Shown: positions 50,459 to 59,790 of the stretch, piece after piece
Numbering within the stretch: position 1 is the first letter of the stretch
Layout: every line of letters begins with the position of its first letter
Origin: Vibrio sp. ED004
GTDB lineage: Bacteria > Pseudomonadota > Gammaproteobacteria > Enterobacterales > Vibrionaceae
Direction of reading: 5' to 3'
DNA length: 64,000 bases
NCBI RefSeq assembly: GCF_023206395.1
Contig: NZ_CP066150.1
Location: forward strand, 558,001-622,000
The notes under the pieces: generated by a model
Told to the model about the DNA's origin: nothing
The model's database searches: none
Seen by the model: the letters and a program-made list of their open reading frames with translations, nothing else
Position numbers and translations under genes: made by a program

Positions 50459-51448
50459 CTAAACAGGAAGCAAGATGATCTTGCCATCTAGCCGTGTGGT
50501 TTTCGACTCAATAAGATCAATCGCGGTTTGCACCTCATCTAACGGAAGACAGCGGTCGACATCGAGTTGTATGTCGTTCCCGATAAAATGCTCCAACATC
50601 GATTCGAACTTGTCGCGGCGAATGTCTTTACCCTCTGCTTCTTCCCAATAGCGCAGGAAGAAGGTACTGAAATCGATAGCTTGGTTTTTTGCGTATTCGA
50701 AGAAGCGTGGCTCGTAAAAATCCAGAGAAAGCGTTCCATAGTTGATAAAGCGGCCTTGATTACCCAGAGTATGGATAAGCTCGGTTCCCGGTGAACCGCC
50801 AATCGCATCGAAGGCCACAGTTGGTTGAGGCAAACCGAGTCGCTGAATTTGTGCAACCAAATCACTGTTGGCATCCAGCACATAACATGAAGTCGTTTGA
50901 GTGCGCTCAGGTTGTGACGTCACGGTAATGATTTGAAACCCAAGTGATTCCGACAACTGAGAGAAAATCTTGCCAATGGCCGAACTGCCAGCATTGATGA
51001 TCAACACATCTTCTTTGGTCAACTTCGCCACTTCTGTCGTCAGCACCCACGCGGTGAGCGCATTAATATATAACTGACAGGCGTAGCCATTATCTAGGTG
51101 TTGAGGAATGTGGAAGAGGTTGTCTGGTGACACATCGACATAGTTCTGCCATGTACCACTTGTAGCTACAAGCACTCGCTGGTTTAGAGGAAACTTAGAA
51201 TGGCCAGACTCCACAACCCTTCCGACCGCTTCAAACCCCGGAACTCTCGGTGGCTGGTGGCTGTGTTTGTATTGCCCCACACCGTAAATCGACAATAGAT
51301 CACTAGGGTTGATGTTGGTCGCTTCAATTCGTACTCGCACCTTATCTTTATCAAGTGCGCCTAAAGCGACATGTTCTAGCTTGAGAGACTCTTTCGGCTG
51401 CCCGAAACGGAACTGGCTAATTCGGGTATTTTGCTTAGTGTCAGTCAT
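50459..51448 (-). CDS. MDR-family NAD(P)H oxidoreductase (enoyl reductase/quinone oxidoreductase-like)
   Basis: This 329-residue protein has an N-terminal GroES-like domain (VRVRIEATNINPSDLLSIYG, then PGFEAVGRVV) and a Rossmann domain with NAGSSAIGKIFSQL as the nucleotide-binding loop. The usual zinc ligands of alcohol dehydrogenases are not apparent, so a MECR-like enoyl reductase or quinone reductase is more likely. It starts 20 bases after the PhyH dioxygenase gene with AAAGGTG upstream, so the two form an operon. The substrate is unknown. Confidence 0.82.
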   Translation of the reverse strand: MTDTKQNTRISQFRFGQPKESLKLEHVALGALDKDKVRVRIEATNINPSDLLSIYGVGQYKHSHQPPRVPGFEAVGRVVESGHSKFPLNQRVLVATSGTWQNYVDVSPDNLFHIPQHLDNGYACQLYINALTAWVLTTEVAKLTKEDVLIINAGSSAIGKIFSQLSESLGFQIITVTSQPERTQTTSCYVLDANSDLVAQIQRLGLPQPTVAFDAIGGSPGTELIHTLGNQGRFINYGTLSLDFYEPRFFEYAKNQAIDFSTFFLRYWEEAEGKDIRRDKFESMLEHFIGNDIQLDVDRCLPLDEVQTAIDLIESKTTRLDGKIILLPV

Positions 51449-51468
51449 GGTTCGGGCACCTTTGTGGT

Positions 51469-52257
51469 TTATGAGTACTGCATCGACTTTAAGTGTAGCG
51501 TGTTCATAAACAGTCTTGGATCGGTAATATTGCTTAGCATCGCTGGTGTTGGTAAGCAGTCGTCATCAACGTAGTCGGCATAGTCTGCCGCCGAGTCAAA
51601 GATCAAAATATCCAATGCTAAACGATCCAGCCCGTATCGACCTCGGTGGATCATATCCGCAGAAAAGACTAATAAGTCGCCCGCCTCTAACGGTATCTGT
51701 TTACCGCCAGAGATGTTATCGCTGCTTACCTTTCCATTTACTTCTTGGCGAACGTTGTATTCTTCTTCGTTGTCCCAGCGTTTGTGTGTTCCGGGGATAA
51801 GCTCCATCCCAGGCTCATCAAATATTGGTACGCGGAGGTGCAATACTTGGGTTTCCATGATGACTTTCATTTGGTCATCAATGTCGTAGTCGTATTGACA
51901 GTCGCGATGCCAGAAGTCTTTTTGTTGTGGGTTTACAGGGTTGAAGAATAGTTGCGTGTTCATGAATGCAGGTTTGTTCGGTATGACCGCATCGACCACT
52001 TCCATGACTTTTTTTGAGCTGATGAAGTCAAACAGTACGGTTCTATCGTCGGCGGGTAGATACTCGCTGCCTGTAATCAAAGATGAGTTAAATGCTTCTT
52101 CTTGATAGAACTCTTCGTTGTCTGCTTTCCATGATTCATGGAACTTCAGCACCACTTCTCTAAGCGATGCTATCTGAGCTTCATCGAAATAATTTCTGAT
52201 AACAAAGTAACCATGCTCGTCGTATTGGCTACTTAATTGTTGGCTGTTTTCTACCAC
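51469..52257 (-). CDS. Phytanoyl-CoA dioxygenase (PhyH) family protein
   Basis: The start is a GTG at 52257 with GAAGGTAG upstream. The 262-residue protein has the iron-binding motif HRD (His117, Asp119), a second His204 in FSADMIHRGRYG and Arg residues just after it that can bind 2-oxoglutarate. ELIPGTHKRWD is also typical. Members are Fe(II)/2-oxoglutarate oxygenases that hydroxylate small molecules. The role here is unknown; it is co-transcribed with the following oxidoreductase. Confidence 0.85.
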   Translation of the reverse strand: MVENSQQLSSQYDEHGYFVIRNYFDEAQIASLREVVLKFHESWKADNEEFYQEEAFNSSLITGSEYLPADDRTVLFDFISSKKVMEVVDAVIPNKPAFMNTQLFFNPVNPQQKDFWHRDCQYDYDIDDQMKVIMETQVLHLRVPIFDEPGMELIPGTHKRWDNEEEYNVRQEVNGKVSSDNISGGKQIPLEAGDLLVFSADMIHRGRYGLDRLALDILIFDSAADYADYVDDDCLPTPAMLSNITDPRLFMNTLHLKSMQYS

Positions 52258-52558
52258 TGACTACCTTCGTTCATTCTGTACCGCGTAATAACCACGGATT
52301 TCTTGAGCGCATAATGCCAGACAGTCGTCATTCGACCAAGTAACGAGTGCAGAAGCCTGTAGATTCCGTGATGCTATGAAGCCATGTGGGCGAGTTTTAC
52401 ATGCCTATCCAGATCATGGACTCATGCGAAAAAATCTCTGCATATGTGATCTATCCCTTATTTTATAAAATACAAAGATTCATATAGTGAATGTTTCTTT
52501 GGTTTGTATGATTATTAACCATGTTGTGATTTGGTTTGCGTATGGAAGATAGAAAATC
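52258..52558. other. Intergenic region between divergent PhyH and GGDEF genes
   Basis: About 300 AT-rich bases. It must hold both promoters, but no operator or structured RNA was recognised; in particular no cyclic di-GMP riboswitch consensus was seen. Confidence 0.4.
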
Positions 52559-53749
52559 ATGGATGGTTTTTCGCTGGATATGAGAACACTTAATTTCATT
52601 ATTATTTTGTTCTCTTTCATTTACTGTATTGGCTTATTGTTATTTCAATTCACTCAACAGCCGATTAAAGGGCTTTCAATCTTTTCCATTTCAATATTTG
52701 TTATCGGAACAGGGCCGTTGATGTTGAGCCTAAGAGGGGAATTCCCTGATTGGGTCACCGTTATTGGTGCCAATATGGTCATTGCGCTTGGTTTTCATCT
52801 CGCCTTGTATAGCTTATGTCTGTTTCGAGAATATTCTCTCAAATGCACCTACCTCAGTAGTCTAATGATGTTGGCTCTTTTGCCATGTTTTATTTACTTC
52901 ACGTACTATGAGCCTTCCATCAAGGCTCGAATTATCCTCATTAGTTTATATCTGGCTTTTGTGACTTTTTGCACTGCCTTTGCGGTATTAAAGGGCCGGC
53001 GTGATGACTTGACCCTAGGTATTCGGATGATGGCCATGTCATTTACGATATATGGCGGGTTTATGGTTTTCCGAGTAATGGTGACGTTGTTTTCAGCTGA
53101 GCTGCAGGATTTCATGGCGGCCACTCTCATTCATCAACTTGCCTTTTTAGTGAGCATCGTTCTTATCGTGTCGATGAGCTTTACAATGCTTTGGCTGATT
53201 AATGCAAGGTTGCTTAGTTCTATTCACGAGCTGTCCTACAGCGATCCCTTAACAGTACTGGGAAACCGCAGAGCATTAGATGAAATGGTACCAGTCATCA
53301 TGAAGCAGGCGGGTACTACGCCTGTCAGTGCCATTATGATGGATATTGATAATTTTAAGTCGATCAATGATCAACACGGGCACATTGTGGGTGATCTCGT
53401 CATCAAGTCTTTTGCTGAAATTGTTCAAGGTGCGATAAAAACATCGCCCAAAGCCAGTGCGTTTCGTTTTGGCGGAGATGAGATAATGATTTTATTGCCC
53501 AATTTTAATTTTCTTCAAGCACAGGCTATTGCCTGCAAGCTGCGATTATCTATTTCAGAGGTATCAGCAGTACAAGAACATGAGATGTTTCTGACATCGA
53601 GTTTTGGTGTTGCTCAGCTTCACCCGCATGAGAGTTGGAATGGGTTTATTAGCCGAGCCGACAAAGCGTTATATCAAGCGAAGACAAACGGTCGCAATAT
53701 GACTTCAATTTGTCCTAGTCATATTAACGAGCTCATCACTGCCACATAA
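52559..53749 (+). CDS. Membrane GGDEF protein (probable diguanylate cyclase, GGDEI motif)
   Basis: This 396-residue protein has seven predicted membrane helices in the first ~205 residues and a C-terminal GGDEF domain opening SYSDPLTVLGNRRALDE. The metal-binding MDIDNFKSINDQHGH is intact. The signature is Gly-Gly-Asp-Glu-Ile at 305-309, with Ile in place of the usual Phe. The catalytic acids are present, so activity is possible. No RxxD inhibitory site is seen. The gene's 3' end overlaps the convergent EamA gene by 14 bases. Confidence 0.87.
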   Translation: MDGFSLDMRTLNFIIILFSFIYCIGLLLFQFTQQPIKGLSIFSISIFVIGTGPLMLSLRGEFPDWVTVIGANMVIALGFHLALYSLCLFREYSLKCTYLSSLMMLALLPCFIYFTYYEPSIKARIILISLYLAFVTFCTAFAVLKGRRDDLTLGIRMMAMSFTIYGGFMVFRVMVTLFSAELQDFMAATLIHQLAFLVSIVLIVSMSFTMLWLINARLLSSIHELSYSDPLTVLGNRRALDEMVPVIMKQAGTTPVSAIMMDIDNFKSINDQHGHIVGDLVIKSFAEIVQGAIKTSPKASAFRFGGDEIMILLPNFNFLQAQAIACKLRLSISEVSAVQEHEMFLTSSFGVAQLHPHESWNGFISRADKALYQAKTNGRNMTSICPSHINELITAT

Positions 53750-54617
53750 CCAATACCGCTGCGATAGAAAGCAAGATGAGCGCAAGAATGTCTTTGCGCG
53801 CGATGCTTTGTCCCAACCAGAAATAGGATATCAATACCATGAAGATCACTTCGACTTGCCCGAGTGTCTTTACGTACGGCACGGCTTGAAGCGACATCGC
53901 ACTAAACCACCCCAGAGAACCGATAACACTCGCTAGGCTTGTCATCACGACCAGTTTAGATTTCTTGAATATCTGTCGCAGCGTGTCTCGCTCTCTGAAA
54001 AAGAGATACGTACAGATAATGCATGTCTGAAGAGTAATCACCAGAAACAGCACCCAAGCAGCGCTATGAGGGAAGGGAAGCCCTATGCTCAAGCTTGCTT
54101 CACGTACCCAAAGAGACGTTAAAGCAAAAGCGGTACTACACGCCATACCTAACAAAAATACTTTCGGAGACAAGCTTCGCCAACCAGAAGAACTACTCAT
54201 GATTAGTACGCCTAACGTGCCAATAAGCACGCCGACCCAACCTGTTAGTGTCAAAGCTGTACCAAAAAACAGCACGGATAATACCGCTGAAACTGGGGCT
54301 TCACATTTGGCGAGCCCAGCTCCAATCGCATAGTTCTCTAGCTTAAACAGCGTCACCATCAAGCCGGTCGCTAGGATCTGCATAATCGCAGCAGCAACAA
54401 TGTAGAAAACAAACTCACCGGAAAAATTAGGCACGGAGACTGGTTGCCATTGGTACAGCGAATAGAGATAAATAAGCGCGATTGGCCCTGCCCAAATAAA
54501 GCGAGCTAACGTCACGCCAGCCACACTCATTGTGCCGGCTAGCTTGCTTTGAAAGGCATTGCGCCAAGATTGGCTGAAGGCAGCAAGCAGGGTAAAGGCG
54601 ATCCAACTAAAAGACAT
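53736..54617 (-). CDS. EamA/DMT family transporter
   Basis: The ATG at 54617 follows GGAAG; an ORF start 14 codons earlier is less likely. The 293-residue protein has ten hydrophobic helices in two EamA halves. The substrate is unknown. It ends inside the convergent GGDEF gene, so both share 14 bases at their 3' ends. It belongs to the same superfamily as the gene at 35637-36533 but is not closely similar. Confidence 0.83.
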   Translation of the reverse strand: MSFSWIAFTLLAAFSQSWRNAFQSKLAGTMSVAGVTLARFIWAGPIALIYLYSLYQWQPVSVPNFSGEFVFYIVAAAIMQILATGLMVTLFKLENYAIGAGLAKCEAPVSAVLSVLFFGTALTLTGWVGVLIGTLGVLIMSSSSGWRSLSPKVFLLGMACSTAFALTSLWVREASLSIGLPFPHSAAWVLFLVITLQTCIICTYLFFRERDTLRQIFKKSKLVVMTSLASVIGSLGWFSAMSLQAVPYVKTLGQVEVIFMVLISYFWLGQSIARKDILALILLSIAAVLVMWQ

Positions 54618-54740
54618 GACGCTTCCATGAGTGATGTAATTTGATGATAATACTAACAAAAAATCACATGATAAGAAGTGTCATGATCTGTTTATAGCCA
54701 CAGGCTCACTTTTACTCTCTATTCAGTATTAGAACGCTCT

Positions 54741-56072
54741 TCAGAAGATCGGCTGTTTCTTGTTTTTGAAATAGAACAACGCGCTAATCAAAACGAACAA
54801 TAAAGCGAAGTAGTAGCAGAACGAAGATAGCGATGCTAGGAAGGCGAGGTTCTGTTCTATCTCTTGCTCGGTGTAATTATTAGAGACCAACTTGTAGTAG
54901 TAAGCATACAAAATACCGATCAGCCCGTATCCGAGATTAAACATCAAACCTTTAAAGCTGAGAACGGTCGCTCGGTTGTGTGATTCCGTCTTTTTGTTCA
55001 AGTGGTAACTGATGAATATGTTCATCGTCATGATGATAAAGATCAGCACCAGTGCAGGAATTACTCCATAAATTGACCACCCTAAACTGATCCAATAATA
55101 GGTCGCGATACTTGCTAAGCCCATGACAATAATAAAGGTTTTAGGCTCGATGCTTTCTGCCAATCTACGGCTTTGTCCTGCCAATATAATCTTAAGCAAA
55201 CTGATACCCGCGCCAATAAAACCGAAGTAGATAATAGGAATATCGATCGCGAGATAGTATTGGCTGTTCATGGTTAGGAACATTCGCGAGGTGTGTTCGA
55301 ACAGGCTGTAGTACAGCAAGATGAACAGCACATAAGGCGTAGCAAGTACCCACTTACCTGTGTCAGCCGTTAATTTAAGGCTGGCGATGGTGGCTGCTAA
55401 TTTGGTTTGGTCGCTTGGCATCACCTTTTTCTCTTCGCGCATATTAATCGCGGCATAGATAGCGATCATCGCAACAAATAAAGTGGCGAACACGGGAATA
55501 CGCATCAGGTCTTTAGTGCTTTCTGGCTCTGCTAATCCGAGGGCATGAAAGATGTTCGTCATAAACTTCACATCGTACATCGCCGCACCAATTAGAGTGA
55601 CAAAGATACCGACAGTTGAGGCGACACGAAGCTGGATTTGCAGCACTCGAGGCCACAACTCTTCATTGCCTTGTTCTTTCAAGGTGTCGTAAGCCAATGC
55701 CTCGTCGGCTCCACTGGCCAACGCCATCGCTAAGCCACTTAATATCCGGTTAACCAGAAAAACAATGAAGACTAGATTGGCATCTCCAGTTGGTACAAGA
55801 GCGATCATGGCGATCTCAATGAACATCACAATCGAAGACAGCACTACAAGCTTTTTGCGCCCCAAGGTATCTGCGAATGCTCCTGATGGAACCTCTGCAA
55901 GCACAATGGTCGCCGCCCAAACCACATTAAGCATGGCAAACTGAGAAAGGGTTAATCCGTAATCTAAATAGAGTAGGGTGAAAATAGGGTAATAAAAACG
56001 CGCAAAGTAGCTGCTTCTAAACATCAAGAAGTAGCGGACATTGGGAATTTTCAGGATTTCTTTGAGCGTCAT
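54741..56072 (-). CDS. Major facilitator superfamily transporter
   Basis: This 443-residue protein has about twelve membrane helices. The MFS loop between helices 2 and 3 appears as GAFADTLGRKKLVVLSS. It opens with a short cytoplasmic segment, and charged residues lie in the central loop (~205-225). It could be a drug or metabolite exporter; no neighbouring gene defines the substrate. Confidence 0.85.
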   Translation of the reverse strand: MTLKEILKIPNVRYFLMFRSSYFARFYYPIFTLLYLDYGLTLSQFAMLNVVWAATIVLAEVPSGAFADTLGRKKLVVLSSIVMFIEIAMIALVPTGDANLVFIVFLVNRILSGLAMALASGADEALAYDTLKEQGNEELWPRVLQIQLRVASTVGIFVTLIGAAMYDVKFMTNIFHALGLAEPESTKDLMRIPVFATLFVAMIAIYAAINMREEKKVMPSDQTKLAATIASLKLTADTGKWVLATPYVLFILLYYSLFEHTSRMFLTMNSQYYLAIDIPIIYFGFIGAGISLLKIILAGQSRRLAESIEPKTFIIVMGLASIATYYWISLGWSIYGVIPALVLIFIIMTMNIFISYHLNKKTESHNRATVLSFKGLMFNLGYGLIGILYAYYYKLVSNNYTEQEIEQNLAFLASLSSFCYYFALLFVLISALFYFKNKKQPIF

Positions 56073-56334
56073 GATAATTTCAGTACTTTAAATAACACAT
56101 TATTATGTATAAACCTTTTTACCTTATAAATCATGGAATTGTTGTCATAATTCCAAATCATCTGATTTAGATGATTTTTTAGATTATCTTTCATGGTGGG
56201 TTATAGGCTTGATGGTCTGCGTATGATTGGTGGAAGGGGGGACGAGTTTATCTGAAGCTATATGTCGTTCTATTTACGCATAACATGACTTGTCGATGAT
56301 TCTTAGGCTATTAATTGAAGGGGACAACTCGCAA

Positions 56335-56361
56335 TAAAAAAGCAGCAATAACTGCCGCCTT
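56335..56361 (-). terminator. Terminator of the IclR gene
   Basis: On the minus strand GGCGGCAG and CTGCT(TT) flank TTATTG and are followed by TTTTTTATTG. It begins a few bases after the stop. The stem is short but the T-run is strong. Confidence 0.6.
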
Positions 56362-56366
56362 TATCA

Positions 56367-57152
56367 TTATTTTATTGGGTAATCATTAAACCCTAATTGC
56401 TTAGATATATTTTTGCCTGCGTTGTGCAGTAACTCCACATAATGAGCTTTTTTCTCTTCATCAAATCGAATGGTAGGAAATGAAATTGAGACACCAGCAA
56501 TTACGGTACCAAAACGGTCGTAAACTGGAGCTGCGATACAACGTAAGCCTGGCTCTTGTTCTTCATTATCTTCGCCAAAGTGCTGCAGTTTAACCGCTTT
56601 CAGTTCATCGATAAGTTGGTCGACGTTTTCGAGGGTATTTTTTGTGCTTTTCACAAATTCGGCGTCTGCCAGCTGAGTGCGAACGAATTCTTCGTCACGT
56701 TCTGCCAATAACACTTTACCAATCGCAGTTGTATGTAGAGGATTTCTTCGACCAACACGAGAATGCATGCGTAGAGCGAAGCTAGAATCGATCTTGTGGA
56801 TGTAGATGATCGAGCCATGGTCCAGCGCACCTAAGTGAATGGTTTCATTAGTCTCTTCTGAAATCACACGCATCTCTTTCTCTGCAATTGTGATCATATC
56901 AACCCACTCGAGTGATTTTGAACCAAGTTCGAACATCTTTAATGTGAGTGAGTATCGGTCAGCTTCGCCTTGTTGAGACACATAGCCAAGCATTTTCATT
57001 GTTTGTAGAAAGCGGTAGGTAGTGGCTTTAGACATCATTAGACGTTGTGAAAGGTCTGATACGCCTATTTCCTTTTGTTCCCCCAGAGATTCAAGAATAT
57101 TAAAAACTTTTAATACCGATGAAACGGCTTCTGGCTGGGTGGACTTCTCCAT
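56367..57152 (-). CDS. kdgR: IclR family regulator (KdgR-like)
   Basis: This 261-residue protein has an N-terminal winged helix (SVLKVFNILESLGEQKEIGVSDLSQRLMMSKATTYRFLQT in outline, residues ~10-50) and a C-terminal IclR effector domain with RVGRRNPLHTTAIGKVLLA and PVYDRFGTVIAGVSISFP. It is transcribed divergently from kduD and other uronate genes. Palindromes of the KdgR type lie upstream of kduD and the symporter. This supports repression relieved by 2-keto-3-deoxygluconate, as in enteric KdgR. The assignment to KdgR is by context. Confidence 0.8.
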   Translation of the reverse strand: MEKSTQPEAVSSVLKVFNILESLGEQKEIGVSDLSQRLMMSKATTYRFLQTMKMLGYVSQQGEADRYSLTLKMFELGSKSLEWVDMITIAEKEMRVISEETNETIHLGALDHGSIIYIHKIDSSFALRMHSRVGRRNPLHTTAIGKVLLAERDEEFVRTQLADAEFVKSTKNTLENVDQLIDELKAVKLQHFGEDNEEQEPGLRCIAAPVYDRFGTVIAGVSISFPTIRFDEEKKAHYVELLHNAGKNISKQLGFNDYPIK

Positions 57153-57277
57153 TTTTCTTCCTTTGAGCTATCTAGTATCAAGACAAAATACCACTTTTCG
57201 TAATTTCTAAAAAGCCTTTTCAAAAAAATAAAAAACGAGAACGATCAACTTCAAAGTTTTAAATTAATCAGAAATTA

Positions 57278-57300
57278 TTTTTGAAATGTCGTTTCAAAAA
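57278..57300. promoter_or_regulatory. kdgR: KdgR-type palindromic operator between iclR and kduD
   Basis: A 23-base palindrome with core TTGAAATGTCGTTTCAA lies between the divergent genes. It fits the central positions of the KdgR consensus (RAAAY-RNYR-TTTYA) exactly and fails only at the outer A/T positions. Confidence 0.7.
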
Positions 57301-57398
57301 TAATTGTCAGCAACGAATTTATGTTTTATTGTATGACTAAATCGAGTGGGCGACATTACAGAAATGCCACAACACTAAACGTAATTGAGGAAGCGAAC

Positions 57399-58160
57399 AT
57401 GATGTTAGAGTCATTCAATCTGGAAGGTAAAGTAGCGATAGTGACGGGTTGTGATACCGGTCTTGGTCAAGGTATGGCAATTGGTTTAGCTGAAGCTGGA
57501 TGTAAAGTGGTTGGCGTAAATCGTGTTGAGCCAACAGATACCATCGAGAAAATGAATGCAGCGGGTCATACGTTTTTAGACGTACGTGCTGACCTTCTAA
57601 AGCAGGAAGATATTCCTGGAATTATAGATAAAGCGCTGACTGAGTTTGGTCACATCGACATCCTTGTTAATAATGCCGGCATTATTCGCCGAGAAGACGC
57701 GATTGAGTTTTCTGAGCAAAACTGGGATGACGTAATGAACATCAATACTAAGACCGTTTTCTTTATGTCTCAGTCGGTTGCGAAGCAGTTTAAAGCGCAA
57801 GGCACTGGCGGAAAGATCATTAATATCGCATCAATGCTCTCTTTCCAAGGTGGTATTCGTGTTCCTTCGTATACTGCGTCTAAGAGTGCTGTAATGGGCA
57901 TTACCCGTGCGATGGCGAACGAATGGGCGAGCGATAACATTAATGTTAATGCGATTGCACCTGGATATATGGCAACCAACAATACTCAAGCACTGCGTGA
58001 AGATGCTGCTCGTAACCAAGCTATTCTTGAGCGTATTCCTGCTGATCGCTGGGGTACACCAAAAGATGTCGCTGGCCCATGTGTGTTCTTAGCATCACCT
58101 GCATCGGATTACATTAATGGTTATACCATTGCTGTTGATGGTGGATGGTTAGCACGATAA
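57399..58160 (+). CDS. kduD: 2-deoxy-D-gluconate/2-keto-3-deoxygluconate 3-dehydrogenase KduD
   Basis: The start is at ATG 57399 (a second ATG follows directly), with GAGGAAG upstream, giving 253 residues, the length of Escherichia coli KduD. It is a short-chain dehydrogenase: GCDTGLGQG nucleotide loop (17-25), NNAGIIRRED, catalytic Ser, and YTASK (Tyr about residue 157, Lys +4). The end, YTIAVDGGWLAR, is identical in type to KduD. It reduces 2,5-diketo-3-deoxygluconate to 2-keto-3-deoxygluconate with NAD(P)H. It is the first gene of a probable uronate operon. Confidence 0.92.
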   Translation: MMLESFNLEGKVAIVTGCDTGLGQGMAIGLAEAGCKVVGVNRVEPTDTIEKMNAAGHTFLDVRADLLKQEDIPGIIDKALTEFGHIDILVNNAGIIRREDAIEFSEQNWDDVMNINTKTVFFMSQSVAKQFKAQGTGGKIINIASMLSFQGGIRVPSYTASKSAVMGITRAMANEWASDNINVNAIAPGYMATNNTQALREDAARNQAILERIPADRWGTPKDVAGPCVFLASPASDYINGYTIAVDGGWLAR

Positions 58161-58178
58161 CGATTTTTGTAATATAAG

Positions 58179-58703
58179 ATGGTTAACGAGATCGTTGCAC
58201 AAGCTGTAGGGCTAGTAAGTTTCCTTTTGGGCCTTTCGACCTTTTACCAGAAGGACGACAAAAAGCTCAAAGTGGTTATGTTGATGTTGAACGTTAACCA
58301 TCTTATTCATTTTTTATTATTGGGTTCCATTACATCGGCAATCGGTGCTTTGATTTCAGCACTCAGAACTGGCACCGCGATGTAAACCAAATCGCTGTGG
58401 GCTGCAGGGTTATTTATTGCCCTCGCGGTTGGCAGCGGAATCGGTTTTGCTCAGTATTGGTATCAACTTCTGCCTTTAGCGGGAACGATTATTGGAACGT
58501 ACTCAATATTTAGATTGAACGGTATTGCACTAAGAGTCGGCTTTTTATTGGGAGCTGTATGCTGGCTAACTAATAATCTGATCATTGGTTCAATTGGTGG
58601 CTCGCTAATGGAAATATCAGTGATAGGGATTAACCTCGTTACTATTTTTCGTCTATACCAAGATAACGCCAAGTGCAAAATTACGCCGCAACAACAGGAA
58701 TAA
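58179..58703 (+). pseudogene. YgjV-like inner-membrane protein, interrupted by in-frame TAA
   Basis: The frame encodes a 174-codon small membrane protein with several hydrophobic helices, resembling the YgjV family found in uronate clusters. Codon 69 is TAA (58383-58385). The same frame then stays open to the stop at 58701-58703 with continuous hydrophobic sequence (LWAAGLFIALAVGSGIGFAQ onward). A single base change or sequencing error explains the break. The two remaining fragments have 68 and 105 codons. The gene is placed 18 bases after kduD and 7 bases before kdgF. Confidence 0.75.
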
Positions 58704-58710
58704 AAACGAC

Positions 58711-59031
58711 ATGTTTGTGTATAACGAAGACGTGAAAATGGAAGATCTTGGCGCGGGAGTTTCTCGCAAGGTGCTTGCTCATAGCGAGAACGTGATGGCT
58801 GTAGAAGTTCATTTCGAAACAGGCGCTGTTGGTGCGTTGCATACCCATCCTCATGAGCAGCTCACATACGTTTTGTCGGGAGCCTTTGAGTTCACGATTG
58901 GCGATGTAACGAAAGTAGTGCGCACAGGCGACACTATGTACAAAGAGCCGGGTATCGAACATGGCTGTGTTTGCCTAGAAGCCGGCGTATTAATTGATAA
59001 CTTTACGCCAATGCGTAAAGACTTTGTTTAA
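58711..59031 (+). CDS. kdgF: KdgF, cupin enzyme for unsaturated uronate conversion
   Basis: This 106-residue single-cupin protein has the metal-binding region HTHPHEQ (His44, His46, Gln50) and a later His84 in EPGIEHGC. KdgF catalyses ring opening of 4,5-unsaturated galacturonate/glucuronate to the linear ketouronate, the first intracellular step after lyase action. The start has GGAATAA upstream. Its place between kduD and an isomerase gene matches the pathway order. Confidence 0.9.
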   Translation: MFVYNEDVKMEDLGAGVSRKVLAHSENVMAVEVHFETGAVGALHTHPHEQLTYVLSGAFEFTIGDVTKVVRTGDTMYKEPGIEHGCVCLEAGVLIDNFTPMRKDFV

Positions 59032-59103
59032 GCTCTAAATTTTTTAGAACGAACATTTGAGCACTAATTTTTAAATTTGCAGTAATGCTGCGGGAGAAAG
59101 TAA

Positions 59104-59742
59104 ATGAAAATCGCACTAATGATGGAAAACAGTCAAGCAGGCAAAAATGCAATGGTATCAGCTGAACTAGAGTCAGTTGCTGGTGGTTTTGGTCACGATG
59201 TCTTCAACTTAGGAATGACAGATGAGAACGATCACCACTTAACGTATATTCATCTAGGTATTATGGCGAGCACTCTGATTAACTCAAAGGCAGTTGACTT
59301 TGTTGTGACAGGGTGTGGCACTGGCCAAGGTGCTTTGATGTCGCTGAACTTACATCCAGGCGTGGTTTGTGGTTACTGTTTAGAACCTTCTGATGCGTTC
59401 TTGTTTAACCAAATCAACAACGGCAACGCTATCGCGCTCGCTTTTGCGAAAGGTTTTGGTTGGGCTGGTGAACTAAACGTTCGTTACATCTTTGAAAAAG
59501 CGTTCACAGGTGAGCGTGGTCAAGGTTACCCGTTAGAGCGAGCAGAACCACAACAACGCAATGCCGCGCTTCTTAACGAGGTAAAAGCAGCGGTAGTGAA
59601 GGATAACTTTATTGATTCACTGCGCGCTATCGATCAAGATCTAGTGAAGACAGCTGTGGGTAGCCCTCGTTTCCAACAGTGTTTCTTTGATAACTGCCAA
59701 AACCAAGAAATTGCTGATTATGTTCGTTCGCTTTTGGACTAA
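59104..59742 (+). CDS. RpiB/LacA/LacB-family sugar isomerase, probable DhuI-type ketouronate isomerase
   Basis: This 212-residue protein opens with MKIALMMENSQAGKN and has the active-site Cys71 in VVTGCGTGQGA. It also has NNGNAIALAFAKGFGWAGELNVRYIFEKAF and a C-terminal extension beyond ribose-5-phosphate isomerase B (about 150 residues). These features and this length match DhuI, the isomerase described in streptococcal glycosaminoglycan clusters, which replaces KduI. It would convert 4-deoxy-L-threo-5-hexosulose uronate to the KduD substrate. No kduI gene is present in the window, which fits. The ribosome site is GGGAGAAAG. Confidence 0.78.
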   Translation: MKIALMMENSQAGKNAMVSAELESVAGGFGHDVFNLGMTDENDHHLTYIHLGIMASTLINSKAVDFVVTGCGTGQGALMSLNLHPGVVCGYCLEPSDAFLFNQINNGNAIALAFAKGFGWAGELNVRYIFEKAFTGERGQGYPLERAEPQQRNAALLNEVKAAVVKDNFIDSLRAIDQDLVKTAVGSPRFQQCFFDNCQNQEIADYVRSLLD

Positions 59743-59763
59743 TTCTAACGCTTGACTTTAGAG

Positions 59764-59790
59764 AGCCAGCCCAATGAGGCTGGCTTTTTT
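59764..59790 (+). terminator. Terminator after the kduD-kdgF-isomerase operon
   Basis: AGCCAGCC pairs perfectly with GGCTGGCT around six bases and is followed by TTTTT. Confidence 0.92.

Noticed and set aside
58089..58703. Two separate small membrane-protein genes after kduD
   Set aside because: Both fragments are in the same frame with continuous open sequence between them, so one interrupted gene is the simpler reading.
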